DNA of 45,561 bases from Hydrogenophaga sp. (GCF_018780385.1 NZ_JADMJO010000083.1:1-45561); one strand, 5' to 3'. Numbered from the stretch's first letter, positions 29,502-38,108 are shown. Notes: generated by a model not told the origin, from the letters alone. Translations and numbers: made by a program.

Positions 29502-30338
29502 ATGAACGCCAACCTGCTTGCTTTGGGCGCGATCGCGCTGTGGGCCTCCCTCGCCGCACTCGGCGTGGCCCTGTCGCACGTGCCCCCCTTCCTGCTCACC
29601 GGACTCTCGCTGATGGTCGGCAGCCTGATCGCCTTGCCGCTTTCGCGCTTCGACTTCAGCCAGTGGCGTGTGCCCATGAGCACGCTGGCGCTGGGGGTCT
29701 ACGGCCTGTTCGGTTTTCACTTCCTGCTCTTCATCGCCCTGCGCCACGCGCCACCGGTGCAGGCCAACCTGGTGAACTACCTCTGGCCGCTGGGCATCGT
29801 GGTGATGGCCCCGCTGTTCCTGCGTGGTGTGTCGCTCACTGCGCGGCACATCTTCGCCGCCCTGCTGGGTTTTGCAGGCGCGGCGCTGGCCATCCTGGGC
29901 GGTGCCGGTGATGCTGGCAGCACGGGGTGGGCCTGGGGCTACATCCCGGCGCTGGCCTCGGCCTTCATCTGGGCCAGCTATTCACTCATGACGAAGCGCG
30001 TGCGCGCCTTCCCCACCGCCGCCATCGGCAGCTTCGCGTTGCTCTCGGGCGTGCTCTCGCTGCTGTGCCACGCGCTGCTGGAGCCCGCCGTCTCGCTCTC
30101 GACCCAGGACATGCTGCTCATCGCCGTGCTCGGCCTGGGACCGCTGGGTGGCGCGTTCTTTCTGTGGGATGCGGCACTCAAGCGCGGTGACGCGCGGCAG
30201 ATCGGCGTGTTGAGTTTTCTCACGCCGCTGCTCTCCACGCTGACACTGCTGCTGGTGCGGGGAGAGATGCCGAGTCCTGCGATCGGACTGGCGGCACTGA
30301 TGATCGTGGGCGCGGCGGTGGTTGCCACGCGACGCTGA
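29502..30338 (+). CDS. EamA-family (DMT superfamily) transporter
   Basis: This 278-residue protein is almost wholly hydrophobic and can be divided into ten membrane spans, forming two EamA repeats. WASLAALGVAL (15-25), NLVNYLWPLGIVV (about residue 90) and the second repeat SAFIWASYSLMTKRV are typical. Such proteins export amino acids or other metabolites; the Ala-Ile-Trp pattern recalls aromatic amino acid exporters of the YddG type, a tentative link. Divergent from the glycosyltransferase gene; no good ribosome-binding site was seen before the ATG. Confidence 0.85.
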   Translation: MNANLLALGAIALWASLAALGVALSHVPPFLLTGLSLMVGSLIALPLSRFDFSQWRVPMSTLALGVYGLFGFHFLLFIALRHAPPVQANLVNYLWPLGIVVMAPLFLRGVSLTARHIFAALLGFAGAALAILGGAGDAGSTGWAWGYIPALASAFIWASYSLMTKRVRAFPTAAIGSFALLSGVLSLLCHALLEPAVSLSTQDMLLIAVLGLGPLGGAFFLWDAALKRGDARQIGVLSFLTPLLSTLTLLLVRGEMPSPAIGLAALMIVGAAVVATRR

Positions 30339-30456
30339 CTGACGATCCGGCGCCGGGCCGCCCCAAGCCGGATCAGCCCCCGGACCCGGCAAGGACCGGG
30401 GCCCTTCCCCGTCCTGGGCAGCGACCCGCGCAGCGGCGGAGCGTGGGGGCCAGTGC

Positions 30457-32208
30457 TCAGTCGGTCATCAAGGCCGCGGGGTCTTCAGCCGCCAGCACGG
30501 TCTGCGCCCACGTCTGCAGTCTCGTCGTGTCGCAACGCAAAATCTGCTGCTTGACGGCGAGTATCTGTGAAGGGTGCATGGAAAAACTGCGCAGGCCCAG
30601 GCCGAGCAGCAAGCGCGTCATGGCCACGTCGCCCGCCATCTCGCCGCACACGCTCACGCCTTTGCCCTGCTCGTGACACTGCGTGATGGTGTTGGCCAGC
30701 AGGTGCAGCACGGCAGGGTGCACCGGGTCGTAGAGGTGCGAGACGGCTTCGTCGGCGCGATCGATCGCCAGCGTGTACTGGATCAGGTCGTTGGTGCCGA
30801 TCGACAGAAAGTCGAAGTGCTTGAGGAACAGCGGGATGGTGAGCGCCGCCGCGGGCACCTCGATCATGGCGCCCAGCTTCACCACCCCCTGGCGCACACC
30901 CGCTGCCTCCAGTTGTTCGCGGGCGCGATGCACCAGCGCGAGCGTCTGGCGAATCTCACTCGCGTGCGCGAGCATGGGAATGAGCAGGTGCACCGGCCCG
31001 TGCGCGGCCGCGCGCAGGATGGCGCGCAACTGCGCGAGAAACATGGCGGGGTCCGCCAGGCTCCAGCGGATGGCGCGCAGGCCCAGTGCCGGGTTGAGGT
31101 GGTCTTCACCAGCGCGTTGGGCCACGCGGTCCAATGGCTTGTCGGCCCCCACATCCACCGTGCGGATGGTCACCGGCAAGCCCTGCATGCCCTCCACCGC
31201 GCGCTTGTAGGCCTGGTACTGCTCTTCCTCGTCGGGCAGTTTGCCGTTGCGTCCCATGAAGAGGAATTCGCTGCGGAACAGCCCCACGCCCACGGCACCG
31301 GCCTTGAGGGCTCCCACGGCGTCTTCGGGTTGTTCGATGTTGGCCAGCAGTTCGATCCTCTGTCCGTCGAGCGTGACAGCGGGCGTGTTCTTCAGGCGCG
31401 AGAGACGCTCGCGTTCGACCTCACCCTGGCGCTGCTTGAAGCCGTATTCGGCCAGCAGGATGGGCGAGGGGTCGATCACCACCACGCCGGCATCGCCGTC
31501 GATGATGACCCAGTCGTCCTGCTCGATCAGCTGGCTGGCCGAGCGCGCGCCGACCACGGCCGGGATGTCCATGCTGCGCGCGACGATGGCGGTGTGGCTG
31601 GTCTTGCCACCCACATCGGTGACGAAGCCGGTAAACACGCTTTGCTTGAACTGCAGCATGTCGGCCGGCGAGAGATCGTGCGCAATGAGCACCAGCGGCA
31701 CGTCAACCGCGCTGTCCTGCCCGGGGCGCGGTTGGCCCACACCCACCGGGGACGTCACGCCGCGCATCACCCGCAGGATGCGTTCGACCACTTGCTCCAG
31801 ATCGGCCTTGCGCTCGCGCAAGTAGGGATCTTCCATTTCGTCGAACTGGCGCGCGATCACCTCCAGCTGGGTGGTGAGCGCCCATTCGGCGTTGTAGTGC
31901 CGCTCGACAATCCAGTGCTTCACGCCGTTGGTGAGCTGCTCGTCCTGCAGCAGCATCAGGTGCACGTCGAGCAAGGCGGTGAGTTCGGGGTGCGCGTCCG
32001 AGGGACCCAGATCGTGCAGGCTCTGCTGCACCTTCAGGATTTCTGTTGCCACCTCGTTGCGCGCATGGCGCAGCCGCTCGATCTCGCCTTCGACCTGCTC
32101 GGTCTGCACGAAGTAGTGCGCCACGTCGATGCGGCTCGACGCCACGATCACGGCCCGCCCGATGGCAATGCCCCGGGAGACGGCAAGACCGTGGACTGAA
32201 AAGCTCAT
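30457..32208 (-). CDS. ptsI: PTS enzyme I
   Basis: This 583-residue protein takes phosphate from phosphoenolpyruvate and passes it to HPr. The phosphorylated residue is His205 in GGKTSHTAIVARS. The C-terminal barrel has the catalytic Cys in GVSVCGEMAG. The start overlaps the ptsH stop (ATGA). The family is about 570-580 residues long. With no sugar permease in this operon, it is likely part of a regulatory relay. Confidence 0.95.
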   Translation of the reverse strand: MSFSVHGLAVSRGIAIGRAVIVASSRIDVAHYFVQTEQVEGEIERLRHARNEVATEILKVQQSLHDLGPSDAHPELTALLDVHLMLLQDEQLTNGVKHWIVERHYNAEWALTTQLEVIARQFDEMEDPYLRERKADLEQVVERILRVMRGVTSPVGVGQPRPGQDSAVDVPLVLIAHDLSPADMLQFKQSVFTGFVTDVGGKTSHTAIVARSMDIPAVVGARSASQLIEQDDWVIIDGDAGVVVIDPSPILLAEYGFKQRQGEVERERLSRLKNTPAVTLDGQRIELLANIEQPEDAVGALKAGAVGVGLFRSEFLFMGRNGKLPDEEEQYQAYKRAVEGMQGLPVTIRTVDVGADKPLDRVAQRAGEDHLNPALGLRAIRWSLADPAMFLAQLRAILRAAAHGPVHLLIPMLAHASEIRQTLALVHRAREQLEAAGVRQGVVKLGAMIEVPAAALTIPLFLKHFDFLSIGTNDLIQYTLAIDRADEAVSHLYDPVHPAVLHLLANTITQCHEQGKGVSVCGEMAGDVAMTRLLLGLGLRSFSMHPSQILAVKQQILRCDTTRLQTWAQTVLAAEDPAALMTD

Positions 32209-32474
32209 TCGCCTTCGCCGAACTTGTCGTTGATGAGTGCGATCAATGAGTCCATCGCCACCTGTTCATCGGCCCCGATGGTCTCGACCTCGACCGTGCT
32301 GCCCAGACCCGCCGCCAGCATCATCACGCCCATGATGCTTTTCGCATTCACGCGGCGATCCCCCCGCGACATCCACACGTCGCTGGCGAAGCTGCCAGCG
32401 AGTTTGGTGAGTTTGGCCGAGGCGCGTGCGTGCAGCCCGAGCTTATTGCTGATGGTCACGGTGGTCTTGATCAT
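32205..32474 (-). CDS. ptsH: PTS phosphocarrier HPr
   Basis: This 89-residue protein has His15 in GLHARAS, phosphorylated by enzyme I, and Ser46 in NAKSIMGV, the position phosphorylated by HPr kinase in species that have it. The gene overlaps the end of the EIIA gene by 32 bases, so it starts inside it, with the frame shifted. Confidence 0.96.
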   Translation of the reverse strand: MIKTTVTISNKLGLHARASAKLTKLAGSFASDVWMSRGDRRVNAKSIMGVMMLAAGLGSTVEVETIGADEQVAMDSLIALINDKFGEGE

Positions 32475-32889
32475 GGGTGGCTCGTCTGGCCTGGTTCTGC
32501 GGAGCGGTCACCGCCACCTGAATCACCCCCTGCGTGGCGCCGATCATGCCGCGCGAGATCAGCGCGTCCAGCGACTCATGGCGGTACGACACGGTGCGCA
32601 GCAGCATGGGCAGGTTCACGCCTGTGATCAACTTGGAGTTGATGCCGTCGATGAGCTTTTGCGCCACGTTGCAGGGCGTGGCGCCGAACACGTCGGTCAC
32701 CACCAGGATTTGCGGCAGGTGCATCTGGCGCATGAGCGCACGCGCCTGTGCCAGCGATTCTTCGGGAGGTACGTTGGGTTGGACATCCAGCGCCGAGACG
32801 GCCTCGGCGCTGTCGGGGAACACATGCATGACGCACTGACGCAAGGCCGAAGCCAAGGGTGCATGCGCGATGATGAAGATGCCGTTCAT
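32443..32889 (-). CDS. PTS EIIA component, mannose family
   Basis: This 148-residue protein has the EIIA(Man) fold with phosphorylated His9 in FIIAHAPLAS and the TDVFGATPCN segment. EIIA(Man) normally passes phosphate to EIIB, but no EIIB, EIIC or EIID gene is present, the usual situation in betaproteobacteria where the trio regulates rather than transports. The C-terminal residues after VAVTAP are His/Gln/Arg-rich because the gene runs on through the ptsH start. It starts nine bases after the MFS stop. Confidence 0.93.
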   Translation of the reverse strand: MNGIFIIAHAPLASALRQCVMHVFPDSAEAVSALDVQPNVPPEESLAQARALMRQMHLPQILVVTDVFGATPCNVAQKLIDGINSKLITGVNLPMLLRTVSYRHESLDALISRGMIGATQGVIQVAVTAPQNQARRATHDQDHRDHQQ

Positions 32890-32898
32890 GGACGCAGT

Positions 32899-34164
32899 TT
32901 AGCTGGCCTGCGCCCTGGGGCGGGCACGCCAGGCGCGCCAGAAAGCGAGGTAGGCGAAGACGCAACACACACCAAAGATCGCCATGGCGCCGCGGTAGCG
33001 ATCCGCTTCGCTCCAGCCGAACACCATGAGTGCTTCGATCAACAGGCCAATTCCCCACTGCACACCGAACACCCCGCCGAAGATGGCCAGGTTGTAGGCC
33101 GACAGCGCACGACCAGCCGCCTCGGCCGGCAGGGCCAGCGCCACCGCGGGCTGAGACAACGACACGAATGTGCTGGTCACGCAGAACAGGGCCCACAACT
33201 CCCAGCCCGCGCCTGCGCCCAGCAAGACGATGGCCGTCAGCACGACAAAGCTGGTGGGCAGACCCCAGGCGATCAACCGTTCGGGCCGCAGGCCGCGGCG
33301 CGCCAGATGGGGGTTGATCACGCCCCAGAGCCAGAATGTGCAGAGCATGGACAGGTTGATGCCGAACAGGCCGGCGGCCGCTTGCTGCGGGGTGTAGCCC
33401 GCCACCTTCACCATCCACGGCCCCGCCCACAGGGTCTGCACCGCCACCATGCCGCCGTAGTTGACGAAACCGATCGGCAACATCTGGCGGAAGTAGGCAT
33501 TGCGCCAGATGAAGCCGTAGCCCTTTGAGTTCGGCGAAGGGTCTTGCGGCGAAGGATCTGCCGCCTGGCGCCAGCGCGGCACGATGAGCGCGATGCCCAC
33601 CATCGACAACGCAATCAGCGCGGCCAGCATCCAGAACAATCCACGCCAGCCGGTGTAGGGCATGAGCCACTGCACCGGCAACGTGGCGGCGACCATGCCC
33701 AGCGAACCGGTCATGAGCATCCATGAGTTCGCACGCAGCTGCGTGGCGGGTGTGAGCCAGCGGCGAAAGCCGGTGAGCGGCGCCATCAGGCAGGCGCTCA
33801 CGCCCATGCCGGTGAGCATGCGCGCGGCCAGCAGACCCGAGAAACTCGTGGCCAGCGCAAAGGCCATGCAGCCGAGCACGGCCACTGTCAGAAACGCCAG
33901 GATCACCTTGCGCGGTCCGTGGCGGTCCAGCCAGTTGCCCAACGGCAACTGGGTCATCGCGAAACCCAGAAAGTAGCCGCCCGCCAGCAGACCGAGGTCA
34001 CCGGCGTTCAGGTCCAGTTCCACGCTCAGTGTGGGTGAGAGCGTGGCCGTGATGGCGCGCACCAGGGCCGAGAAAAAATACGCGAGCGCAAACGTCAGGA
34101 AGACGATGACTGCGGCCCGCGTCCCCAACGCGTCGCCGGCGGCGTGTGTCGGTGCGCGGGTCAT
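32899..34164 (-). CDS. MFS transporter
   Basis: This 421-residue protein has about 12 membrane spans. The inter-span loop motif GNWLDRHGPRKV (about 77-88) is the MFS signature between spans 2 and 3. A hydrophilic central loop (about residues 200-215, QAADPSPQDPSP) separates the halves. Substrate cannot be read. The start overlaps the stop of an upstream lipoprotein gene (ATGA), and the downstream PTS genes follow at once, so the operon mixes a transporter with a phosphorelay. Confidence 0.9.
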   Translation of the reverse strand: MTRAPTHAAGDALGTRAAVIVFLTFALAYFFSALVRAITATLSPTLSVELDLNAGDLGLLAGGYFLGFAMTQLPLGNWLDRHGPRKVILAFLTVAVLGCMAFALATSFSGLLAARMLTGMGVSACLMAPLTGFRRWLTPATQLRANSWMLMTGSLGMVAATLPVQWLMPYTGWRGLFWMLAALIALSMVGIALIVPRWRQAADPSPQDPSPNSKGYGFIWRNAYFRQMLPIGFVNYGGMVAVQTLWAGPWMVKVAGYTPQQAAAGLFGINLSMLCTFWLWGVINPHLARRGLRPERLIAWGLPTSFVVLTAIVLLGAGAGWELWALFCVTSTFVSLSQPAVALALPAEAAGRALSAYNLAIFGGVFGVQWGIGLLIEALMVFGWSEADRYRGAMAIFGVCCVFAYLAFWRAWRARPRAQAS

Positions 34165-34715
34165 GGGAGCTTCAGTCCGTCAAAGAACGTGCTGCTCACC
34201 TCGTCACTGGGCGCAGCGCCATACATCGCCGCCTGGAACACCTGCGAGCCACGCGCGAAGTACACCGCTCGGCTCTGCACCGGTTGGCCTTGTGGGTCGA
34301 TGCCCTGCGCGGTGATGCCTTGCGCCAATGTCGAACCGGCCACAGTCGCGGCCCAGCGGTGGGACGGATCGCCCTGCAGCGCCGGGTCCACGCGGATGGC
34401 GGCGAGCGCGGCGCGTTGCCAGTCGATCAACGCGGCGGGCACGGCAGCGGCATCGGGCACATCGGCCCAGGCGAGTGCAAAGGTGAGGCCTCCTGCCTTG
34501 CAACTGTGCATGTGCAGTACCGTGGGAGCACCGCCCAGCGGCACTGTGCGATCTGCGGTTTCGGGCTTGCACGGCATGAGCGCCTGCAGAGGCGCCCCCT
34601 CGGGGCGCAGTTCGCGCCAGTTGAAGGTGGGGCTGCAGGCGGTCAGCGTCAGGACGCTCAGCACGCCGGTCAGCCGCAGTCGGCGCATCGCGTGGTGGAG
34701 TGCAGTTGAGGACAT
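34161..34715 (-). CDS. Hypothetical lipoprotein
   Basis: This is a protein of 184 residues, or 175 if the internal ATG at 34688 is used. The 34688 start gives a classic lipoprotein signal, RRLRLTGVLSVLTLTAC, with the lipobox LTAC. The mature part (CSPTFNWRELRPEGAPLQALMPCKPE onward) contains two further cysteines and a run of small strands and helices; no family is recognised. The stop is shared with the MFS start (ATGA), so the two are co-translated, and a joint role at the envelope is plausible. No ribosome-binding site decides the start. Confidence 0.75.
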   Translation of the reverse strand: MSSTALHHAMRRLRLTGVLSVLTLTACSPTFNWRELRPEGAPLQALMPCKPETADRTVPLGGAPTVLHMHSCKAGGLTFALAWADVPDAAAVPAALIDWQRAALAAIRVDPALQGDPSHRWAATVAGSTLAQGITAQGIDPQGQPVQSRAVYFARGSQVFQAAMYGAAPSDEVSSTFFDGLKLP

Positions 34716-34782
34716 CGGATGGGGAGGGGCGCGCCACCGCGGGGACAGCGCAGCCGCCGCAGCGTCGCGCACAATGGCAAAC

Positions 34783-36048
34783 ATGAATGCTCTGGATGGT
34801 ATCCGCATACTCGATTTGTCCCGCGTGCTCGCGGGCCCCTGGTGCACGCAGACGCTGGCCGATCTGGGCGCCGATGTGGTCAAGGTCGAACGCCCACCCG
34901 GCCACAACCACCCCGGGGGTGACGACACGCGCGGCTGGGGCCCACCTTTCCTGCGGGGGCGCGACGGTGCCGACACCGCTGAGGCCGCCTACTACCTCGG
35001 CGCCAATCGCAACAAGCGCTCCATCACCTGCGACATCGCCACGCCAGCGGGCCAGTCGCTGATCCGCGAACTCGCCGCCAAAGCCGACGTGTTCGTGGAG
35101 AACTACAAGGTTGGCGACATGGCGCGCTACGGCCTGGATTTCGACAGCCTGCGCGCCCTCAACCCCCGACTGGTGTACTGCTCCATCACCGGCTTCGGCC
35201 AGACCGGCGCCTACAAGGAGCGCGCGGGTTACGACTTCGCCATCCAGGCCATGGGTGGCCTCATGAGCGTGACCGGCGAACGCGACGACCTGCCCGGCGG
35301 TGGCCCGCAAAAAGTGGGTGTGGCCGTGGCCGATCTGTTCACCGGGCTGTACGCCACGGTGGCAATCCAGGCCGCGCTGCGCCACGCCGAGCGCACTGGC
35401 GAGGGGCAGCACATCGACATGGCCCTGCTCGACACACAGGTGGCCATGCTGGCCAACCTCGGCGCCAACTACCTGGTGCGCGGCCGCGAGGACGGCAAGG
35501 TGCCGGGCCGCGCAGGCAATGCCCACGCCAACATCGTGCCCTACCAGGTGTTCGAGGTCGCCCCCGATGCGCAAGGTCAGGCGCAACACATCATCCTGGC
35601 GGTGGGCAACGACGGCCAGTTCGCCAAGTTCTGCGCCGTGGCGGGCCAACCCGAGCTGGCCACCGACCCGCGTTTTGCTCAGAACCAGAACCGGGTGCGC
35701 CACCGCGCCGTGTTGGTACCGCTGCTGGAAACCATCCTCAAGACCCGGAGCAAGGCCGACTGGCTCGCCGCGCTGGAAGCCGCCAAGGTGCCCTGCGGCC
35801 CGATCAACAGCCTGGCCGAGGTGTTTGCCGATGAGCACGTGCTCTCGCGCGGCATGGTGCAGCGCTGGTCGCACCCGCTGGCCGACGAGGTGGATCTGGT
35901 TGCCAGCCCGCTCAAGCTCAGCGCCACCCCCGTGCGCAACGACCTGCCCCCGCCGTTGCTGGGCCAGCACACGGCCGAGGTGCTGGGCGACTGGCTGGGC
36001 AGCACGCCCGAACGGCTGGCCGAATTGCAGCGCAGTGGCGCGGTCTGA
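34783..36048 (+). CDS. CaiB/BaiF class III CoA-transferase
   Basis: This 421-residue protein moves CoA from one acid to another. The first residues ALDGIRILDLSRVLAGPWCTQTLADLGADVVKVE are the family start, and the catalytic Asp lies in the DMALLDTQVAML segment, matching Asp169 of formyl-CoA transferase. The C-terminal VPCGPINS is also typical. It is divergent from the lipoprotein-MFS-PTS operon. The acyl group it handles cannot be read. An ATG nine bases upstream is an alternative start. Confidence 0.92.
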   Translation: MNALDGIRILDLSRVLAGPWCTQTLADLGADVVKVERPPGHNHPGGDDTRGWGPPFLRGRDGADTAEAAYYLGANRNKRSITCDIATPAGQSLIRELAAKADVFVENYKVGDMARYGLDFDSLRALNPRLVYCSITGFGQTGAYKERAGYDFAIQAMGGLMSVTGERDDLPGGGPQKVGVAVADLFTGLYATVAIQAALRHAERTGEGQHIDMALLDTQVAMLANLGANYLVRGREDGKVPGRAGNAHANIVPYQVFEVAPDAQGQAQHIILAVGNDGQFAKFCAVAGQPELATDPRFAQNQNRVRHRAVLVPLLETILKTRSKADWLAALEAAKVPCGPINSLAEVFADEHVLSRGMVQRWSHPLADEVDLVASPLKLSATPVRNDLPPPLLGQHTAEVLGDWLGSTPERLAELQRSGAV

Positions 36049-36090
36049 ATCGCCGCGGCGAATACCTGAATGCCTGTCTGATCAAGCCGC

Positions 36091-36122
36091 GCCCGAAGCT
36101 CAAGAAAACTTGAGCTTCGGGC
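36091..36122. terminator. Perfect 14-bp hairpin between convergent genes
   Basis: GCCCGAAGCTCAAG and its exact complement are separated by AAAA. It lies between the CoA-transferase stop and the convergent DUF4197 stop. There is no T-run on either side, so it may act as a shared RNA 3' end or by another means rather than as a classical terminator. Confidence 0.7.
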
Positions 36123-36134
36123 GTCAGCCTGCGC

Positions 36135-36836
36135 TCACTTCAACGCGCCGAACACCTTCTTGAGGATCGCGCTGCCCGTGCCCACCGGGTCCTGACGGAT
36201 CTTGCGTTCTTCCTCGCCGATGATGGTGTAGAGCCCATCCAGCGACTTGCCAGTCACGTACTTCTGGATGTTGGCGTCTTCGGCCTTGACCAGCCCGATC
36301 CCCGCCGCCTTGCCCGCCACCTTGTTGTACTGGTTGGCCAGGCCCACTTTTTCGGTGGCTTTGGTGACGATCGGCAGGAATTTTTCACCCAGAGGCGAGC
36401 GGGTTTTTTCAGCAAAGAACTGGGTCACCGAGTTGTCGCCACCGCCCAGGATGTTCTTGGCATCCGAGACGCTCATGGACTTGACCGCATTCACCAGCAG
36501 ATCGCGCCCCATCGGCACGGCCGCCTCGGCCGCGCGGTTCATGCTGGTGACGAGTTCGTCCACGCGCTTGCCCTGTCCGGTCAGTTTCAGCAACTTGGAC
36601 GCGTCTTCCAGAAAACCGGGCAAAGGAATCCGAACTTTCGGGTTGCCGAGGAATCCATCGGTCTTGCCCAGCAGCGCCACGGCCGCCAGAGCACCTTTTT
36701 CCAGAGCCACCTTGATGCCCTTGGTGGCGTCGCCTTCGGTGAGATCGCCCAACGACAAGGCCCGCGCCTGCTGGTGGGCAGCCAGGATGAGGATGCCGAT
36801 GGCGGCGGTGGACTGGGTAAACTGGCGGCGCTGCAT
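36135..36836 (-). CDS. DUF4197 exported protein
   Basis: This 233-residue protein begins MQRRQFTQSTAAIGILILAA, a signal peptide with a twin-arginine pattern (RRQFT), cleaved after about residue 26 (ARALS). The body is the DUF4197 domain: LSLGDLTEGDATKGIKVALEKGALAAV, DLLVNAVKSMSVSDAKNIL, and ILKKVFGALK at the end. The function is unknown; it is an all-helical periplasmic protein. AGGAGA lies before the ATG at 36836. It is divergent from the TlpA gene. Confidence 0.87.
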   Translation of the reverse strand: MQRRQFTQSTAAIGILILAAHQQARALSLGDLTEGDATKGIKVALEKGALAAVALLGKTDGFLGNPKVRIPLPGFLEDASKLLKLTGQGKRVDELVTSMNRAAEAAVPMGRDLLVNAVKSMSVSDAKNILGGGDNSVTQFFAEKTRSPLGEKFLPIVTKATEKVGLANQYNKVAGKAAGIGLVKAEDANIQKYVTGKSLDGLYTIIGEEERKIRQDPVGTGSAILKKVFGALK

Positions 36837-36905
36837 GCGGTGTCTCCTGGGATGCTGGTGAACAAATGGCGTGGGGCAATGTAGCCCCCGGGAAATGAAA
36901 ACACA

Positions 36906-37430
36906 ATGACCGAACTTGACCGACCTGGCCTCTTGCGCCGTCGCAGCCTGGCCACCGCCGCTGCGCTGGGTGCCGCTGCCGTGCTGGGCCTCTCGGGCTG
37001 CGCGGGCGGGGAAACCGCCCCCAACTCGACCTTCGTGCTGCTCGACGGTTCCAAAGCCACCACCGCCGACCTCAAGGGCAAGGTGACCCTGGTGAATTTC
37101 TGGGCCACCACCTGCGTCTCCTGCGTGAAGGAAATGCCGCAGATCGTGGCCACCTGGCACAAGTACCAAGCCCAGGGATTCGACACCGTGGCCGTGGCCA
37201 TGGAGTACGACCCACCCAACTGGGTGCTCAATTTCGCGCAAAGCCGCAAGCTGCCCTTCAAGGTGGCCCTCGACAACACCGGTGAGGTCGCGCAGCAATG
37301 GGGCGACGTCAAGCTCACCCCCACCACCTACCTGGTGGACAAGCAGGGCCGCATCGTCAAGCGTTTCGTGGGTGAGCCCGACTTCGCGGCCTTGCACCAG
37401 CTCATCGAGAAACTCCTGGCCCAGACCTGA
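36906..37430 (+). CDS. TlpA-type thioredoxin-like lipoprotein
   Basis: This 174-residue protein has a lipoprotein signal with lipobox LSGC (Cys32) and an Arg-rich start (LRRRSLATAA). The thioredoxin fold has the active site CVSC (Cys70, Cys73) after NFWATT and a cis-proline region TPTTYLVD. Members reduce disulfides of periplasmic proteins, often cytochrome c apoproteins or copper proteins. The CVSC pair differs from the usual CPPC/CxPC, so the redox potential may differ. Cytochrome genes lie nearby. It ends before a strong terminator. Confidence 0.9.
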   Translation: MTELDRPGLLRRRSLATAAALGAAAVLGLSGCAGGETAPNSTFVLLDGSKATTADLKGKVTLVNFWATTCVSCVKEMPQIVATWHKYQAQGFDTVAVAMEYDPPNWVLNFAQSRKLPFKVALDNTGEVAQQWGDVKLTPTTYLVDKQGRIVKRFVGEPDFAALHQLIEKLLAQT

Positions 37431-37450
37431 GCGAACAGGCTCCAAACAAC

Positions 37451-37480
37451 AGAAAGCCGGGACCTGCGTCCCGGCTTTCT
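37451..37480. terminator. Bidirectional terminator
   Basis: AGAAAGCCGGGAC and GTCCCGGCTTTCT form a 13-base-pair stem around CTGC. It lies between the TlpA gene and the convergent cytochrome c' gene and could serve both, although the T-runs are short. Confidence 0.8.
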
Positions 37481-37508
37481 GCATTCCGGCTTACACCGGG
37501 CGGGTGCG

Positions 37509-37961
37509 TCAGTCTTTGCGGTAAGCGTCGTGGCAGGCTTTGCAGGTTTGTCCCACGGCGCCAAAGGCCGTTTTCACCGCGTCCAGGTTGCCCGTCTTGG
37601 CGGCAGCGGTCAGCTTGGTGGCTTCGGCCTGCAGCTTGTCGGCGCCTTCCTTGAACTTCACCTGCTCGGTCCAGATGGCGGGGAGCGCGCGCATGTCACC
37701 CTTGTCCGTGCCCGGGGCAAACCCTTCCCACGGCAGCTTGCTCATCGCCTCGACAATGGCCGCGCTGTCGACCGCCACCTTGGGGTCAAACGGCACGCGG
37801 CCGTTGGCCATGGCACCCACGCGTCCGAAATGGCTGGCCATCACGGTGAAGGCGGCCTTGCGGTACTTGACAGCATCCTCAGGCTTCTGGAACTGGGCGA
37901 ATGCCGGGGCAGACAGGCTGGTGATTGCAACGGCCATGGCCAACGGGGCGAGAAATTTCAT
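37509..37961 (-). CDS. Cytochrome c'
   Basis: This 150-residue periplasmic protein has a signal peptide (residues 1-22, cleaved at AFA-QF). The body is the four-helix-bundle cytochrome c' with the haem site CKACH at 140-144, close to the C-terminus as in the family. Such proteins bind NO or CO and may protect against nitric oxide. I used the ATG at 37961; one two codons upstream is possible, but AGGA lies seven bases before the chosen one. It is divergent from cytochrome b561. Confidence 0.93.
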   Translation of the reverse strand: MKFLAPLAMAVAITSLSAPAFAQFQKPEDAVKYRKAAFTVMASHFGRVGAMANGRVPFDPKVAVDSAAIVEAMSKLPWEGFAPGTDKGDMRALPAIWTEQVKFKEGADKLQAEATKLTAAAKTGNLDAVKTAFGAVGQTCKACHDAYRKD

Positions 37962-37999
37962 GAGCATTCCTGTACGTGGTTGAATAATTGATACAAAAA

Positions 38000-38066
38000 G
38001 TAGCGAAATTGCTACCAGCGCGTGAGTAGCCGGCCCGGCGTTAAGTTCCGTTGGAACTGTTCCAAC
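38000..38066. promoter_or_regulatory. Palindromes between cytochrome c' and cytochrome b561 genes
   Basis: Two inverted repeats lie in the 147-base divergent gap. GTAGC-GAAATT-GCTAC is at 38000-38015. GTTGGAAC-T-GTTCCAAC, a perfect 17-base palindrome, is at 38050-38066, 43 bases before the b561 start. The second has the size and symmetry of a dimeric repressor operator. No regulator gene is next to it. Confidence 0.55.
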
Positions 38067-38108
38067 CTCTGCGGCTCCACCCTTCTTTGAACTCCTTTCA
38101 CGTCTACC

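Noticed and set aside
30574..32199. Open frame of 541 codons on the plus strand
   Set aside because: Antisense to ptsI, which has every expected motif.
34204..35970. Open frame of 588 codons on the minus strand
   Set aside because: Antisense to the CoA-transferase and running into the lipoprotein gene in another frame, with no domain.
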